Part shown: positions 44,330 to 54,900 of the stretch, one piece after another
How the letters are laid out: each line of letters starts with the position of its first letter
Numbering within the stretch: the first letter of the stretch is position 1
Assembly (NCBI RefSeq): GCF_002554705.1
Contig: NZ_PDEP01000003.1
Span: 124,001 to 188,000 of the forward strand
Direction of reading: 5' to 3'
DNA length: 64,000 nucleotides
Source: Longimonas halophila
Lineage (GTDB): Bacteria > Bacteroidota > Rhodothermia > Rhodothermales > Salinibacteraceae
Position numbers and translations under genes: made by a program
Notes under the pieces: model-generated
Told to the model about the DNA's origin: nothing
What the model saw: the letters and a program-made list of their open reading frames with translations, nothing else
Databases searched by the model: none

Positions 44330-44489
44330 AGCAGACGAGCAGTTGCGATACAGAGAAACAGGCAGGCTCTATTTGTTGCGCGTACGCCAGCCCCAACACG
44401 AAGATTCGGGGCCCCCGTGCGGCACAACTGCCCCGCCGCCTGGGTACAGTCTGATGCGCGCATTTTTCCTCCACCTAATTCCGGTTTGC

Positions 44490-45599
44490 ATGCCTGCCTC
44501 GCCTTCCCTGTCGCCGGTTGACGGCACCCAACGCCTCCATAACTTCTCTGCGGGCCCCGGTACGCTGCCCACGAGCGTACTGCAGGAAGTCCGCGACGAA
44601 CTACCGGTGTACGGCACCGCGGGTGCCTCCATTATGGAAATCAGCCACCGCTCCGCCGACTACGATGCGGTTGAGCAGAGCGCCCGCCGCCACCTGCGCC
44701 GCCTGCTGGGGCTGGGCGACGACTGGCACATCTTGTTTCTGCAGGGCGGGGCCTCCATGCAGTTTCATCAGGTGCCCCTCAACTTCCTGCCGCCCGACGG
44801 CCACGCCGACTACGTACTCACTGGGCGCTGGTCGGTTAAAGCGCTGCGGGAAGCGAAGCTCTTGGGCACCGCCCACACGGCCGCGACCGCTGAAGATACC
44901 GACTTCACCACGATTCCTGATCGCGACACGTGGGATCTCTCGCCCGAGGCCGCGTACCTGCACATCACCTCCAATAACACCGTGCACGGCACCCAGTTTT
45001 CGGGAGATCCGGAGGCCGAGGTGCCGATCGTGACGGATGCCTCCAGCGAGATCTTGAGCCGCCCGATGAACCTGGACCCGTACGGACTCATCTACGCGGG
45101 AGCGCAGAAGAATATGGGTCCAGCCGGCGTTACGGTCGTGCTCATTCGCGATTCGTTTCTGGCGCGGCGCAACGACGACCTGCCTACCATGCTCGATTAC
45201 GGCACCCACGCCGAGCGCCGCTTCAACACTCCGCCGGTTTTTCCCATCTACGTGGTCGAGAAGGTGCTACGCTGGCTCCGCGATCAGGGCGGCGTCGAGG
45301 CGATGCATACGCTGAATCAGCAGAAAGCCGCGCTGCTCTACAACCGCATCGACCGCACCGATTTCTACGAAGGCATTGTGGCCCGCAACGCGCGCTCCAC
45401 CATGAACCCGGTCTTCCGCCTGCACGACGACGCGCTGCAGCCGCGCTTCCTACAGGAGGCGAAGGCCGAGGGCCTCGTTAACCTGAAAGGCCACCGCTCC
45501 GTGGGCGGACTCCGCGCCTCCCTCTACAATGCGCTCCCTATGGAGGCCGTGGAGGCACTCGTCGACTTTATGGATGCGTTTGAGCAGCGGCATGGCTAA
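44490..45599 (+). CDS. serC: phosphoserine aminotransferase
   Basis: 369 residues from the ATG at 44490 (MPASPSLSPVDGTQRLHNFSAGP); the frame is open far upstream only because it runs antisense through the repetitive tonB gene. It makes 3-phosphoserine from 3-phosphohydroxypyruvate and glutamate. Motifs: FSAGPGTLPTSVLQEVRDEL, EISHRSADYDAVEQSAR, FLQGGASMQFHQVPLNF, TSNNTVHGTQF, the PLP lysine in YAGAQKNMGPAGV, and GHRSVGGLRASLYNA. The stop overlaps the start of the DJ-1-like gene. Confidence 0.94.
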   Translation: MPASPSLSPVDGTQRLHNFSAGPGTLPTSVLQEVRDELPVYGTAGASIMEISHRSADYDAVEQSARRHLRRLLGLGDDWHILFLQGGASMQFHQVPLNFLPPDGHADYVLTGRWSVKALREAKLLGTAHTAATAEDTDFTTIPDRDTWDLSPEAAYLHITSNNTVHGTQFSGDPEAEVPIVTDASSEILSRPMNLDPYGLIYAGAQKNMGPAGVTVVLIRDSFLARRNDDLPTMLDYGTHAERRFNTPPVFPIYVVEKVLRWLRDQGGVEAMHTLNQQKAALLYNRIDRTDFYEGIVARNARSTMNPVFRLHDDALQPRFLQEAKAEGLVNLKGHRSVGGLRASLYNALPMEAVEALVDFMDAFEQRHG

Positions 45600-46224
45600 A
45601 TCCATTCAGGGGGATACAGAGGCCGCCGTGCATGTGCTGGGTTTTCCCGGCGCAGAAGAGCTCGACCTGGTGGGGCCGTACGAGTGCTTTCAGACGTGGC
45701 ACACCCAGGCCGCAGGCTGGCCCTGCCGTGTGGTGGCGCTGTCTGACGAGCCGTTTACCGGGGCCAAGGGCCTCACCATTACGCCGCACAGTCGGCTGGA
45801 TGCGACATCGATCCCAAACATCCTGGTGATTCCAGGCGGCGAAGGCAGCCGCTCTGTTGCACGGAGCGAGGCCGTGTTGAACCGCATTTGCATGTGCCTG
45901 GACCGCGGCGGCACGGTGGCTTCGGTGTGTACCGGCGTGCGGGTGCTGCATGCCGCCGGGGTGTTGCAAGGCCGCACCGTCTCCACGCATCACAGCGCGC
46001 ATGACGAGGTGCGCGGCTGGCCGAATGTACAGCTCGCCCAAAAACGCGTCACCCGCGACGGTCCGGTGTGGACAGCCGCGGGTGTGTCATCGGGCCTTGA
46101 TCTGGCCCTGGCGCTTGTGGAGGCGAGGGGCGGCCCTTCGGACCGGCAGATCGTATCGCGCTACGTCGAGTATCCGCCCGACAGCGACACTGCTTCGCCT
46201 CCCCCCGAACGCACTCATGGTTGA
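45592..46224 (+). CDS. DJ-1/PfpI family protein
   Basis: 210 residues from the ATG at 45592, which overlaps the serC stop by eight bases, so the two are translationally coupled. VHVLGFPGAEELDLVGPYECF carries the conserved Glu region of the family, and GTVASVCTGVRVLHAAGVLQ has the nucleophilic Cys followed by TVSTHHS. This pattern (VCTG..LL..AGLL.GR..TTHW-like) fits the isocyanide hydratase/AraC-associated DJ-1 subgroup. Substrate unknown; no DNA-binding domain is attached. Confidence 0.85.
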   Translation: MAKSIQGDTEAAVHVLGFPGAEELDLVGPYECFQTWHTQAAGWPCRVVALSDEPFTGAKGLTITPHSRLDATSIPNILVIPGGEGSRSVARSEAVLNRICMCLDRGGTVASVCTGVRVLHAAGVLQGRTVSTHHSAHDEVRGWPNVQLAQKRVTRDGPVWTAAGVSSGLDLALALVEARGGPSDRQIVSRYVEYPPDSDTASPPPERTHG

Positions 46225-46235
46225 GCGTGCCTGCG

Positions 46236-47840
46236 TTACAGTCCGCTGAAGAGGCGTACGTTGGTTTTCAACTCAATGCCGCCCAGCACACTCCACTCCG
46301 AAATGCCATCGACCCCATCGAAGCGGCTCCGATGATGCTGGGTCATGAGCACCGGGCCCAGCTCCATTGTGGAGATGCCCAGGTCGAAGCGGTAGCGCAA
46401 CGCCAGGCGAGCCGTGCCTTGCGTGTTCGCACTGCCGGCATCGGTGATGAACCCCCAGCTCTGATCGGCTTGTCCCCACGCATCAAGAACAAGTGGAGCC
46501 GCGCCCAGCTGAAACGGGCGTACCCACTGAGCCAGCAGGCTCACGCCCGCTTGGCGCGCGTCGGGACGCGTCTCGAAGATGGAGGGCCGGTCGCGGAAGT
46601 ACGTGGGGCCGAGCACGACGCGGTACGCATAGCCGGGACGCTGCACATCGACCCCCATGAGCATGCGCAGGCGCTGGTCGCTCTTGCCGAAGTTCTGCTG
46701 CTGAAAAGGCGTGTCTTCGAGTGCGGCATCGCCAATGAACATGAAGGCGCGCTGCTGCCCGATGCGTGTGGCGAACTGTGCTCCGTAGGGGACGTCGTGG
46801 TGATCGCCATCGGAGCTTATCGTGGGCTGCGAGATAGCGAATACGCCGGCCTGAAACCACAGGTCTTCGCTGGTATGCCAGCGCAGCGCAGTGGTGATGT
46901 CGCCCCGCCCACGGGTGGCACTGTACTCCCGATTCGGATTGCGCGGCAGCGTGGCACGGTTTGCCCCGGCCATGAAACCAACGCGGGTAATCCACTCCAG
47001 CTTCGCCTGACTGGGGCGGTCGCGGTATACAATCTCGCGGCGCGTAACCTGCGGAGCGGGCCGCTCTACAGAAATCGGCTGAAACAGCGCCAGCTCGCGC
47101 GGCTCGGTCCGCTCCAGTGGCAGATCTTGGCGCACCGTCAGGTAGAACGACACGCGTTCGCCGCCAGGGGCAGTGCTCTGCAGCTTGCCGTGCAGTTCGC
47201 GCGTGAGCGGTAGGTCGTTGAGGCGACGCGTGGTGGCGCGTACCGGGGCCAGCGACAGCGCACGGCTGTTGGCGCCGGTGTACCACTCATATACGTCAAT
47301 GACCGTCTGCTCGCCTGGAACGGTCTCCAGCGCCTCAATGCCTGCCGGATAGGCGACGTCGTAAAAGTCGTCGGCAGGCGGGCGGATGATGAAGCGCGCA
47401 GTCCGTTCGCCCCGGAGCACTTCGGGCGAAATTCGTACTTCGGTGACGTCGCCATTGCGCATGAGGGTGGCGTGCTGCAGGTTCACATCGAAGCCGTAGC
47501 GTGCATCGCGGAAAGTGACAGCGTGGCGGTCGTGCGGGCCCCGCGGAATGCCAATGAGCCCGAGGCTATCGGGCGGGGCATTGCCCTCCTGATACCACAG
47601 GCTGGGCGCCTGCACCACGTCTTCCCCGCGCTCAATGCGCACCTGTACGTCTTGCACCGAGGGCGCTACCGGCGTTGGGATGAGGCGGGATTCGGAGGAG
47701 GGCGATTGGGCAGAGGCGGGGAGCACGCTTGCAACCAGCAGAACCACAGGAAGCAACACAGAGAGCACAAGCGCGCTACGTCTGCGCAATGCACGAATAC
47801 GAGAGATCATCGAGGACAGCGAGCGAGGTATGTTCGTCAT
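46236..47840 (-). CDS. secreted envelope protein, probable outer-membrane barrel (unrecognised)
   Basis: 534 residues from the ATG at 47840 (MTNIPRSLSSMISRIRALRR); an alternative Met at MISRIRALRRRSALVLS also opens a good signal peptide, cleaved near LPASAQ. Residues about 55-160 look like a beta-sandwich (VQVRIERGEDVVQAPSLWYQ, AVTFRDARYGFDVN). The C-terminal half alternates polar and hydrophobic residues as in barrel strands (WITRVGFMAGANRAT, WGFITDAGSANTQGTARLAL, SEWSVLGGIELKTNV) and ends in a short LFSGL. I recognise no family. Convergent with the DJ-1-like gene (12-bp gap) and divergent from the TetR gene. Confidence 0.6.
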   Translation of the reverse strand: MTNIPRSLSSMISRIRALRRRSALVLSVLLPVVLLVASVLPASAQSPSSESRLIPTPVAPSVQDVQVRIERGEDVVQAPSLWYQEGNAPPDSLGLIGIPRGPHDRHAVTFRDARYGFDVNLQHATLMRNGDVTEVRISPEVLRGERTARFIIRPPADDFYDVAYPAGIEALETVPGEQTVIDVYEWYTGANSRALSLAPVRATTRRLNDLPLTRELHGKLQSTAPGGERVSFYLTVRQDLPLERTEPRELALFQPISVERPAPQVTRREIVYRDRPSQAKLEWITRVGFMAGANRATLPRNPNREYSATRGRGDITTALRWHTSEDLWFQAGVFAISQPTISSDGDHHDVPYGAQFATRIGQQRAFMFIGDAALEDTPFQQQNFGKSDQRLRMLMGVDVQRPGYAYRVVLGPTYFRDRPSIFETRPDARQAGVSLLAQWVRPFQLGAAPLVLDAWGQADQSWGFITDAGSANTQGTARLALRYRFDLGISTMELGPVLMTQHHRSRFDGVDGISEWSVLGGIELKTNVRLFSGL

Positions 47841-48248
47841 GATAAACACCTTGGGGGGTGAGCAGCCAGCGAATCGGCACCGTGCCGGTCGCATCCGCAG
47901 TGGTGCGGCGCATTCACACGATACGCAGTCTCTTGCGCATAGCAGTAAGGCCTTGGCTGATGCCACCCCTATTACCTGCGCATTTGAGGACCATTTTTGG
48001 CGCTCCGGCTATGCGCCAAACACGACACCCCTGTGCGCCGCATCCGTACGCGCTGCTTCCATCCGTACTGTCTCCGGATTTTGCCGGGCCGGATGTTATG
48101 GCCGCCTCCTTTGGCAGGCTACAAGCCGTCCTTCCTGTTCATTCACGGTAGATTCCCGACTCTTTCACCCAAATAGACGAACTCTCTGCCCATAAATGAC
48201 TTGACGTTCACCGAATGACTGACCAGTCACCTTCCTTCTGATTTCTGC
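47841..48248. other. divergent intergenic region with TetR operator
   Basis: About 400 bp between the envelope protein and the TetR gene. It contains a small inverted repeat TTGGCGC/GCGCCAA (47997-48003, 48013-48019) and the operator-like repeat at 48216-48229. No convincing ORF. Confidence 0.5.
48201..48229 (+). promoter_or_regulatory. probable TetR operator overlapping the efflux-operon promoter
   Basis: Perfect inverted repeat TGACTG-AC-CAGTCA at 48216-48229, 19 bp before the TetR start codon, just after a -35-like TTGACG at 48201. Its position is classic for autorepression by TetR proteins. Confidence 0.65.
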
Positions 48249-48938
48249 ATGGCCACTGATTCTGATACTCCGTTGTCGCGCCGCGAGCGCGAGCGCCGTA
48301 CCCGGCGCCAGGCCATGCTACGTGCTGCCGAGTCGGTATTTGCCGAAAAGGGATACCCCCACGCTACGCTCGAAGAGATTGCCGAGCGCGCCGAGTTTGG
48401 CAAGGGGACGCTCTACAACTACTTTGAAGGAGGCAAAGAGGAGATTTTCTTTGCCGTGCTCGACACCATCTACGACGAGCTCTGCGACCTCATTGCCAGG
48501 AGCGTGGCCGACGCGGCCAACGGCACAGATCCACGCGCTCGTTATCACGCTCTGGTCGTTCGGGCGCTGGCCTTCTACCACGATCGTGAAGACCTCTTTG
48601 TGATTCTCATCAAAGAGGCCTACCGCATGTGCTTTAGCCACGACGCCAGCAAGGTGGCGTACTTTCAGCGTCAGCAAGAGCGCATGGTAAATGCGCTCTT
48701 GCCCATGCTTCAGCAAGCAGACGAGAACGGCGCGCTGCGCGACCTGCCGCTGGAAGCGATAGCCCACCTGCTCATCGAAAACATTGATGGGCTGATCGTG
48801 CACCGTGCCATTATGGCCAACCATCCCGACCGCCCCACATCGTGCCAGCACCAGTCGATTCTCGACGACCCCGAGAAGGCGGCTACGTTCCTTACTACGA
48901 TGCTCTTCGACGGCGTAGCGGCACCTCCTTCTGCATAG
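48249..48938 (+). CDS. TetR/AcrR family transcriptional regulator of the efflux operon
   Basis: 229 residues. The helix-turn-helix lies at about 20-70: MLRAAESVFAEKGYPHATLEEIAERAEFGKGTLYNYFEGGKEEIFF. The ligand-binding helical domain follows. It is the first gene of a plus-strand group with a TolC-type channel, adaptor and RND pump, and the inverted repeat immediately upstream suggests it represses itself and the pump until an inducer binds. The organisation parallels TtgR/AcrR-type control. The inducer is unknown. Confidence 0.92.
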   Translation: MATDSDTPLSRRERERRTRRQAMLRAAESVFAEKGYPHATLEEIAERAEFGKGTLYNYFEGGKEEIFFAVLDTIYDELCDLIARSVADAANGTDPRARYHALVVRALAFYHDREDLFVILIKEAYRMCFSHDASKVAYFQRQQERMVNALLPMLQQADENGALRDLPLEAIAHLLIENIDGLIVHRAIMANHPDRPTSCQHQSILDDPEKAATFLTTMLFDGVAAPPSA

Positions 48939-48988
48939 CATGGAGGAGGCGGCCTGCGTTGTGTTTCCTTGGACTTGCCTTTTGATTC

Positions 48989-50620
48989 ATGACTCGTTTT
49001 TCGCTTGCCTGCGCTGCGCTTTGTGTTTGTGTAGGCTTGGTGACGGCACCGGGGCCCGTGGCCTCCGCCCAAGACCGCCCCGACCGCAATGCGCTGATCA
49101 ACGAAGCCAGCAGTGAGGCTCCGGCCGTGCTCTCGCTCGACGAGGCCGTGCAGATTGCGCTGGTCCACAACTATGCGCTGCGCCAGACACGCCTCGACGA
49201 GGAAACCGCCGATGTGCAGGTGCGTGAAGCCTGGGGCGCGCTCATCCCCAGCGTGACCTTCAACAGCAGCTACACGCGCAGCGTGCGCTCGCCCAACCCG
49301 TTTGCCGGAAGCGAAGCCGGCGGACTGTTCGAGTCGCTCGGCTTCGTCGACTGGCTTTCATTTAACGAAGAGGCCCGCACCGACGACAACCCCGATACGC
49401 AGCCAATTTCGTTTCCGGAGTTTCAGGAGCAGCAGCAGCAGGGGCTGCGCGAGGCGGGCATCTCGCCCAGCGGGAGCGGCAATCCCTTTGCCGTGCCCAA
49501 CCAGTTCGAGGCGGGAATTACGGTGTCTCAGGTGCTGTTTAATGCCTCGGCCTTTGCTGCGGTGCGCGGGGCCGACCGGCTGCGCGAGATCCGCGATCGC
49601 GGCACCGACCGCGAAGAGCAGCTCCTCATCGATGAGGTGCGGGCTACGTACTACCAGGCGGTGCTGGCGCGCGAGCGGGCTCGCGTTACCCAGCAGAGCG
49701 TAGACCGCGTGCAGCGGACCGTACGCGAGATCTCGCAGTCGGTAGAGCAGGGCACCGCGCCCAAGTTCGACCGCCTGAGCGCTGAGGTCGAGCTTTCAAA
49801 CCTGCGCGCCAATCTCACTGATGCCTCCAACCAAGCCGAGCTCGCAGTAAACGCCCTCAAAAACGTGCTGGGCATCCCGATAGATACACCGATTGTACTG
49901 GACGACGATCTGGACGCCCCGGCAGCGCCTGAGGCTATCGGCGAGTTTACTATTGAAAGCGCCACCGATATGGCCCTGCGCCATCGCCCCGACCTGCGGC
50001 AGGCACAGCTTGCGGTGGAGCTCAACGAGATCGACCGCTCCATCACACGCGGCGGGCTCTTTCCTACGGTCAGCGCCTTCGCCAATGCCAACTACGTGGG
50101 CTCCGTGCCCGACAGTCGCACCGTTACGCTTTCCGATCCCGACGACCCGTTCGCCTTCGACCAGGAAACACGCGGCTTCTTTGACACCGCCTACTGGGAT
50201 CAGTCGGTGAACGTAGGGCTGAGCCTGACCTGGAATATCTTCGACGGCAACCAGACGCGCCGCCAGGTGCAGCAGCGCACCATTGCGGTGGAGCAAGCCC
50301 GCATTGACCGGGAGCGCGCTCGTGAGGGTGTCAAGCTGGAGGTGGAGCAGGCGCTGCGTAACCTGCGCGCCGCCCAGCAGCGTCTGGATAGCCAAACGGA
50401 AAACGTGGAGCGCGCTGAGCTCAACTACGAGTATGCGCAGCAGCGCCTACAAGAGGGCGTGGCCCGCCCTATCGAGGAGCGCGAGGCTTCGCAGCAGCTC
50501 GACCAGGCCCGCCTGAACCGCCTGCAAGCCGCCTTCGACTACGTGTCGGCGCTGAGCGCGCTCGAAACTGCCGTGGGGCGCCCGCTGCGCTCCGATCCTG
50601 ATGCGACCTTCCAGTTTTAA
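48989..50620 (+). CDS. TolC-like outer-membrane efflux protein
   Basis: 543 residues with a signal peptide ending near PVASAQ. Two OEP repeats are visible: LSLDEAVQIALVHNYALRQTR at about 45-65 opens the first and FTIESATDMALRHRPDLRQAQ the second, each followed by long coiled helices (AVLARERARVTQQSVDRVQRTVREI; REGVKLEVEQALRNLRAAQQ). It forms the trimeric exit duct of the tripartite pump encoded downstream. 50 bp after tetR and 93 bp before the adaptor gene. Confidence 0.92.
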   Translation: MTRFSLACAALCVCVGLVTAPGPVASAQDRPDRNALINEASSEAPAVLSLDEAVQIALVHNYALRQTRLDEETADVQVREAWGALIPSVTFNSSYTRSVRSPNPFAGSEAGGLFESLGFVDWLSFNEEARTDDNPDTQPISFPEFQEQQQQGLREAGISPSGSGNPFAVPNQFEAGITVSQVLFNASAFAAVRGADRLREIRDRGTDREEQLLIDEVRATYYQAVLARERARVTQQSVDRVQRTVREISQSVEQGTAPKFDRLSAEVELSNLRANLTDASNQAELAVNALKNVLGIPIDTPIVLDDDLDAPAAPEAIGEFTIESATDMALRHRPDLRQAQLAVELNEIDRSITRGGLFPTVSAFANANYVGSVPDSRTVTLSDPDDPFAFDQETRGFFDTAYWDQSVNVGLSLTWNIFDGNQTRRQVQQRTIAVEQARIDRERAREGVKLEVEQALRNLRAAQQRLDSQTENVERAELNYEYAQQRLQEGVARPIEEREASQQLDQARLNRLQAAFDYVSALSALETAVGRPLRSDPDATFQF

Positions 50621-50713
50621 AGCCGCCCTCCGGTTTTAGCTGATACGCAGGGGCCCTCTGGCCCCCCTGTGCTGTACCATACCTTTTGCTTTCTGCCTTT
50701 TTGCTCTGTATCC

Positions 50714-51880
50714 ATGCGTACCGCTCTTATGCCGCTGCGTTTTCCGCTTGCTTTTGCCGTTGCCGCCCTGATGGCGTGGACGGGGTGTACCTCCGAAGAG
50801 GTCACCGAATCTGCCGACGAGGGCGTGCCGGTGGCTGTGCTACAGGCCAGCGCCCAGTCGTTCCAAGACCGCCTCGACCTGACCGGCACCCTCGAAACCG
50901 ACGACGATGCAACCCTCTCCGCCGAGGTGGGCGGGCGCCTGCAGTCGCGCGCCGCGTTGGGCACACAAGTACAGGCCGGAGCTACCGTTGCTCGCATCGA
51001 CCCCACACAGGCCCGCGCCGCACAGCGCCAGGCCGAAGCGCAACTGCGCGCCGCTCGCGCTGCCGAGGCCCAGGCGCAAGACAGCTTCGATCGCCAGGAG
51101 CCTCTATACCGCGACTCCGTGATCAGTGCCATTGAGTTTGAAAACGTACGGGCCCAACTCAACCAGGCCGAGGCCCAGGTTGAGCAGGCCGAAGCCGCAT
51201 TGGAACAGGCGCAAGACCGCCTTAACAATACCACGATTAGCGCCCCATTTGCAGGATCGATCCAGGAGCACTTTGTGCAGGTGGGCGAACAGGTGGGGGC
51301 AGGCACCCCTGTGCTGCGCATGGTAAGCACCGAGCGCATGTACCTGACCGTGGGCGTGCCCGAACGCTATATCAACGACATCAACCCCGACGCTGCGGTC
51401 GACGTGGGCTTTCGGTCGCTTGCTGGCGAATCCCTACAGGGCCAGATTGCCTTTGTCGGCGGCACCGTGAATCCGCGTAACCGCACGTTTCGGGTGGAAG
51501 TAGAGCTCGAAAATGGCAACGGACGCCTGCACCCGGACATGGTAGGCCGTGTGCTGCTTCCGCGTCAGCAGTTGGAAAACGTGGTGGTCGTGCCCCGCCG
51601 CGCCATTGAACGCGACGAAGACGGCTACCGCCTCTACGTGGTCGCCAATCCCGACGGCGATACGCCACGCGTAGCAAGCCGCCTGGTTACGCTGGGCCCC
51701 ACCGCGCAAGGTCGCACCGCCATCCTCGACGGCCTGGAGCCGGGCGCAGCGGTTATCGTCACAGGCCAGAACAACGCGGCCGAGGGCGACCGCGCCAACA
51801 TTGTGGAACGCTATGCGACGCTCGACGAAGCCATGATCGACCCGGCGTCGACGCAGCGTCCCGTATCCACCTCACGCTAA
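50714..51880 (+). CDS. RND efflux periplasmic adaptor (membrane fusion protein), lipoprotein
   Basis: 388 residues from the ATG at 50714 (MRTALMPLRFPLAFAVAALM); lipobox AWTGC anchors it. The barrel-sandwich halves are GTLETDDDATLSAEVGGRLQ and ISAPFAGSIQEHFVQVGEQV, separated by a coiled-coil hairpin (about 95-165, Gln/Ala/Glu-rich). The beta-barrel domain follows (MYLTVGVPERYINDINPDA) and a membrane-proximal domain (VVVPRRAIERDEDGYRLYVV). It links the RND pump to the TolC channel. Part of the tetR operon. Confidence 0.92.
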   Translation: MRTALMPLRFPLAFAVAALMAWTGCTSEEVTESADEGVPVAVLQASAQSFQDRLDLTGTLETDDDATLSAEVGGRLQSRAALGTQVQAGATVARIDPTQARAAQRQAEAQLRAARAAEAQAQDSFDRQEPLYRDSVISAIEFENVRAQLNQAEAQVEQAEAALEQAQDRLNNTTISAPFAGSIQEHFVQVGEQVGAGTPVLRMVSTERMYLTVGVPERYINDINPDAAVDVGFRSLAGESLQGQIAFVGGTVNPRNRTFRVEVELENGNGRLHPDMVGRVLLPRQQLENVVVVPRRAIERDEDGYRLYVVANPDGDTPRVASRLVTLGPTAQGRTAILDGLEPGAAVIVTGQNNAAEGDRANIVERYATLDEAMIDPASTQRPVSTSR

Positions 51881-51971
51881 CGGTTTCGCGCAAACTCGTC
51901 GGTTCGTGCCGCGGGCCTTCCACGGCACGTGCCTCCTGTGCGCTCTTTCTATTGCTTTTTTCCGTGCCTCC

Positions 51972-54900
51972 ATGCGTATCAGCGATTTTTCCGTCTCTTT
52001 CCGCACCGCGGTGATGGTGCTCGCCGTTATCATTACGGCAGGCGGCCTTACCAGCTACCTCACGATCCCGAAAGAGGCCAACCCCGACATCGAGATCCCC
52101 ACGATTATCGTGCAGACCATCTACCCGGGCGCCAGTCCGGCGGATGTGGAGCCGCTCGTCACGCAGACCATCGAGCAGGAGCTGCAAGGCATCGAGGGCG
52201 TCGACGAAATCCGGTCAATCTCTGCCGAGGGCGTCTCTGTCATCATCATTGAGTTTCTGGCCGGTACGCCCACGAACCAGGCGTATCAACGCGTAACCGA
52301 CGACGTCGACCGCGCGATCCCGGACCTGCCCACCGATGTGGAGGAGCCCGTTGTCAACGAGGTCGACCTCTCCGACTTCCCCATTCTAACGGTGAACCTC
52401 TCGGCCGACTACCCGATTGCGCGCCTGCAACGGGTGGCTGAGGATCTGCAAGATGTAATCGAGGGCGTGCCGGGTGTGCTCGAAGCTACCCTCAACGGCG
52501 ATGTGGAGCGCGAGGTGCGCGTAAATGTCGACCTGAACGCCCTGCACGGCTACGGCCTCACCTACAACAGCATCGTCAGTGCCATTCAGCGCGAAAATGT
52601 GAACGTCCCCGGCGGCTCCATCGACGTAGACCGCCAGAATTACCTCATTCGCGTGGATGGCGAGGTCGATGAACCGCGTGCCATCGAAGACTTCGTGATC
52701 GCCAGTCCCGACGGGACGCCCGTCTACATCCGCGACGTGGCCGACGTGGAGTTTAGCTTCACCGACCGCACCTCGTTTGCACGGCTGCGCCAGCTACAGA
52801 CGGAACAGCCCGATGAAACCTTCGATCCGGTCGATGACTGGCAGGACAGCGAGCAGGTCATCAGCCTCGAAATCACCAAGCAGTCGGGCGACAACATTCT
52901 GGAGACGGTCGACGCGGTGTTCTCGGAGCTGGAGGCCTTCCCGTTTCCCAATGGCACCAGCTGGATCATCACCGGCGACGAGAGCGAGAACGTGCGCAAC
53001 CTCGTTTCCGACCTCGAAAACAACATCATCAGCGGGCTCATCTTCGTGGTGCTGGTGCTGCTCTTCTTCCTGGGCGTGCGCAACGCCACGCTCGTAGCCA
53101 TCGCCGTGCCCCTGTCGATGTTCGTGTCGTTCATGGTGCTGCAAGCCATGGGCATCACCCTGAACTTTATTGTGCTGTTTACGCTGATTGTGGCGCTCGG
53201 CATTCTGGTGGATAACGCCATTGTGATTGTCGAGAACATCTACCGACTCATGGACGAAGAGGGCCTGGGACCCGTCGAGGCCGCCAAAGAGGGCGCCAGT
53301 GCCTTTGCAGGCTCCATTACCGTGGCCACGCTTACCACCTCGCTCACCTTTGCGCCCATGCTGCTGTGGCCTGGCCTCATTGGGGAGTTTATGAGCTTCC
53401 TGCCCCTTACGCTGATCATTGCGCTGTTGGCCTCGCTCTTCGTGGCGGTGTTCATTAGCCCGGCTACCATGGCCATCTTTGGCCGCACCGACGACATGGA
53501 CGACAGCGGCGGCCTCTCGCGCACGGGCTGGTACCTGGTGCTGGGCGGGCTCGCTCTGTCGGCGCTTACGCTGGGGCTGGCCAACTGGCAAACGCTGCTG
53601 GTGCTGGCCGTTGCTACGCCCGTGGCGTATCTGCTCTTTATTTACGCGTTTCAGCCCGTCTCTGAGCGCTTCATCCACGACGTACTGCCGCGCGTGCTGG
53701 CGTACCACCGCATGCTGCTAAGCTGGGCCTTGCAGCGCGATTACAGCGACAACCGTGCGCATCTCAAAAACATGTGGGCGCTGGGCAGCCTTACAAGCGG
53801 TTTACTTCTGGGGATACTGGGCGGCGTCATCACGCTCGTAAGTCCGGTAGCGGGATACGTATTCTTAGCGCCTGCGGGGCTCTTGTTGGCAGCGGGCGTG
53901 CTGGGCGCGGCGCTGCACTCGGTGCTCGGCCTGATGCGCGGCGGCTGGTTCACCGTGCAGTCCGGCGCAGTGCTTGCCGTGGGACTGGTCGCGGTGCTGG
54001 GCCTGACCACGCTCGTGCTGCGGTCTATCGACCCGGTCGTCTATCTCATCATCATGGCACTGCCAATAGCTATTATGGCGCTGGGCGCGCTGGGCATGGT
54101 GCTGCCGGCCCCCCGCCTGCTCACCGACAACCGCTCGGTGCTGCTGAACGGACTGCTGGGCAGCGCGCTGGCCATCTTTGCACTCTTCTACGTCGCTAAC
54201 CCCGGCGTCGAGTTCTTCCCTGAGACCGACCCTAACCAGGTGCGCGTTACGATGGAGGCGCCGCTCGGCACCAATATCTACGCCAACAATGCCTCTGCGC
54301 AGCGCGCTGAGGAGCAGCTCGTGGATCTGCTGAGCGAGGACGAGCGCGTCTTTGCCAACACCGAAAACATGCTCACCAACGTCGGCGTGGCCAGCTCGGG
54401 CGACTTCGGCGGCGGCCAGCCCCGGTCCGAACTCGCACGCATCACGTTTAACCTGCGCGACTATGCCGACCGCGCCGAGCCCAGCACCACCACACTGGCC
54501 CGCATCCGCGAAGCCATCTCGGGCACTCTCCCCGACATCCTGCTCGACATTCAGCGCGACCAGGTAGGGCCGCCCACCGGGCCGCCGGTGAACATCGAGA
54601 TTACCGGGCCTGAGTTCGACGTGATTGCGGACCTCTCCGAACAGGTGCAGCAGCGCCTGGCTGAGGGCGTAAGCGAGGGCACGCTCGACGGACTCGTCGA
54701 TGTGCAGGACAACCTGGAGCTGGCTCGCCCCGAGCACCGCATCAATGTTGACCGGCAGGAAGCGGCGCGCTACGGGCTGAGTACCGGACAGATCGGGCAG
54801 GCCGTGCGTACCGCCGTCAACGGCATCGAGGCCAGCACCTACCGCGAGAACGAAGAGGACTACGACATCACCGTGCGCCTGGCTCCCGAAGATCGCGCCA

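Noticed and set aside
43869..44489. Upstream extension of serC through the tonB region
   Set aside because: Reads as low-complexity Ser/Gly sequence created by the repetitive acidic linker of tonB on the other strand; SerC homology starts after 44490.
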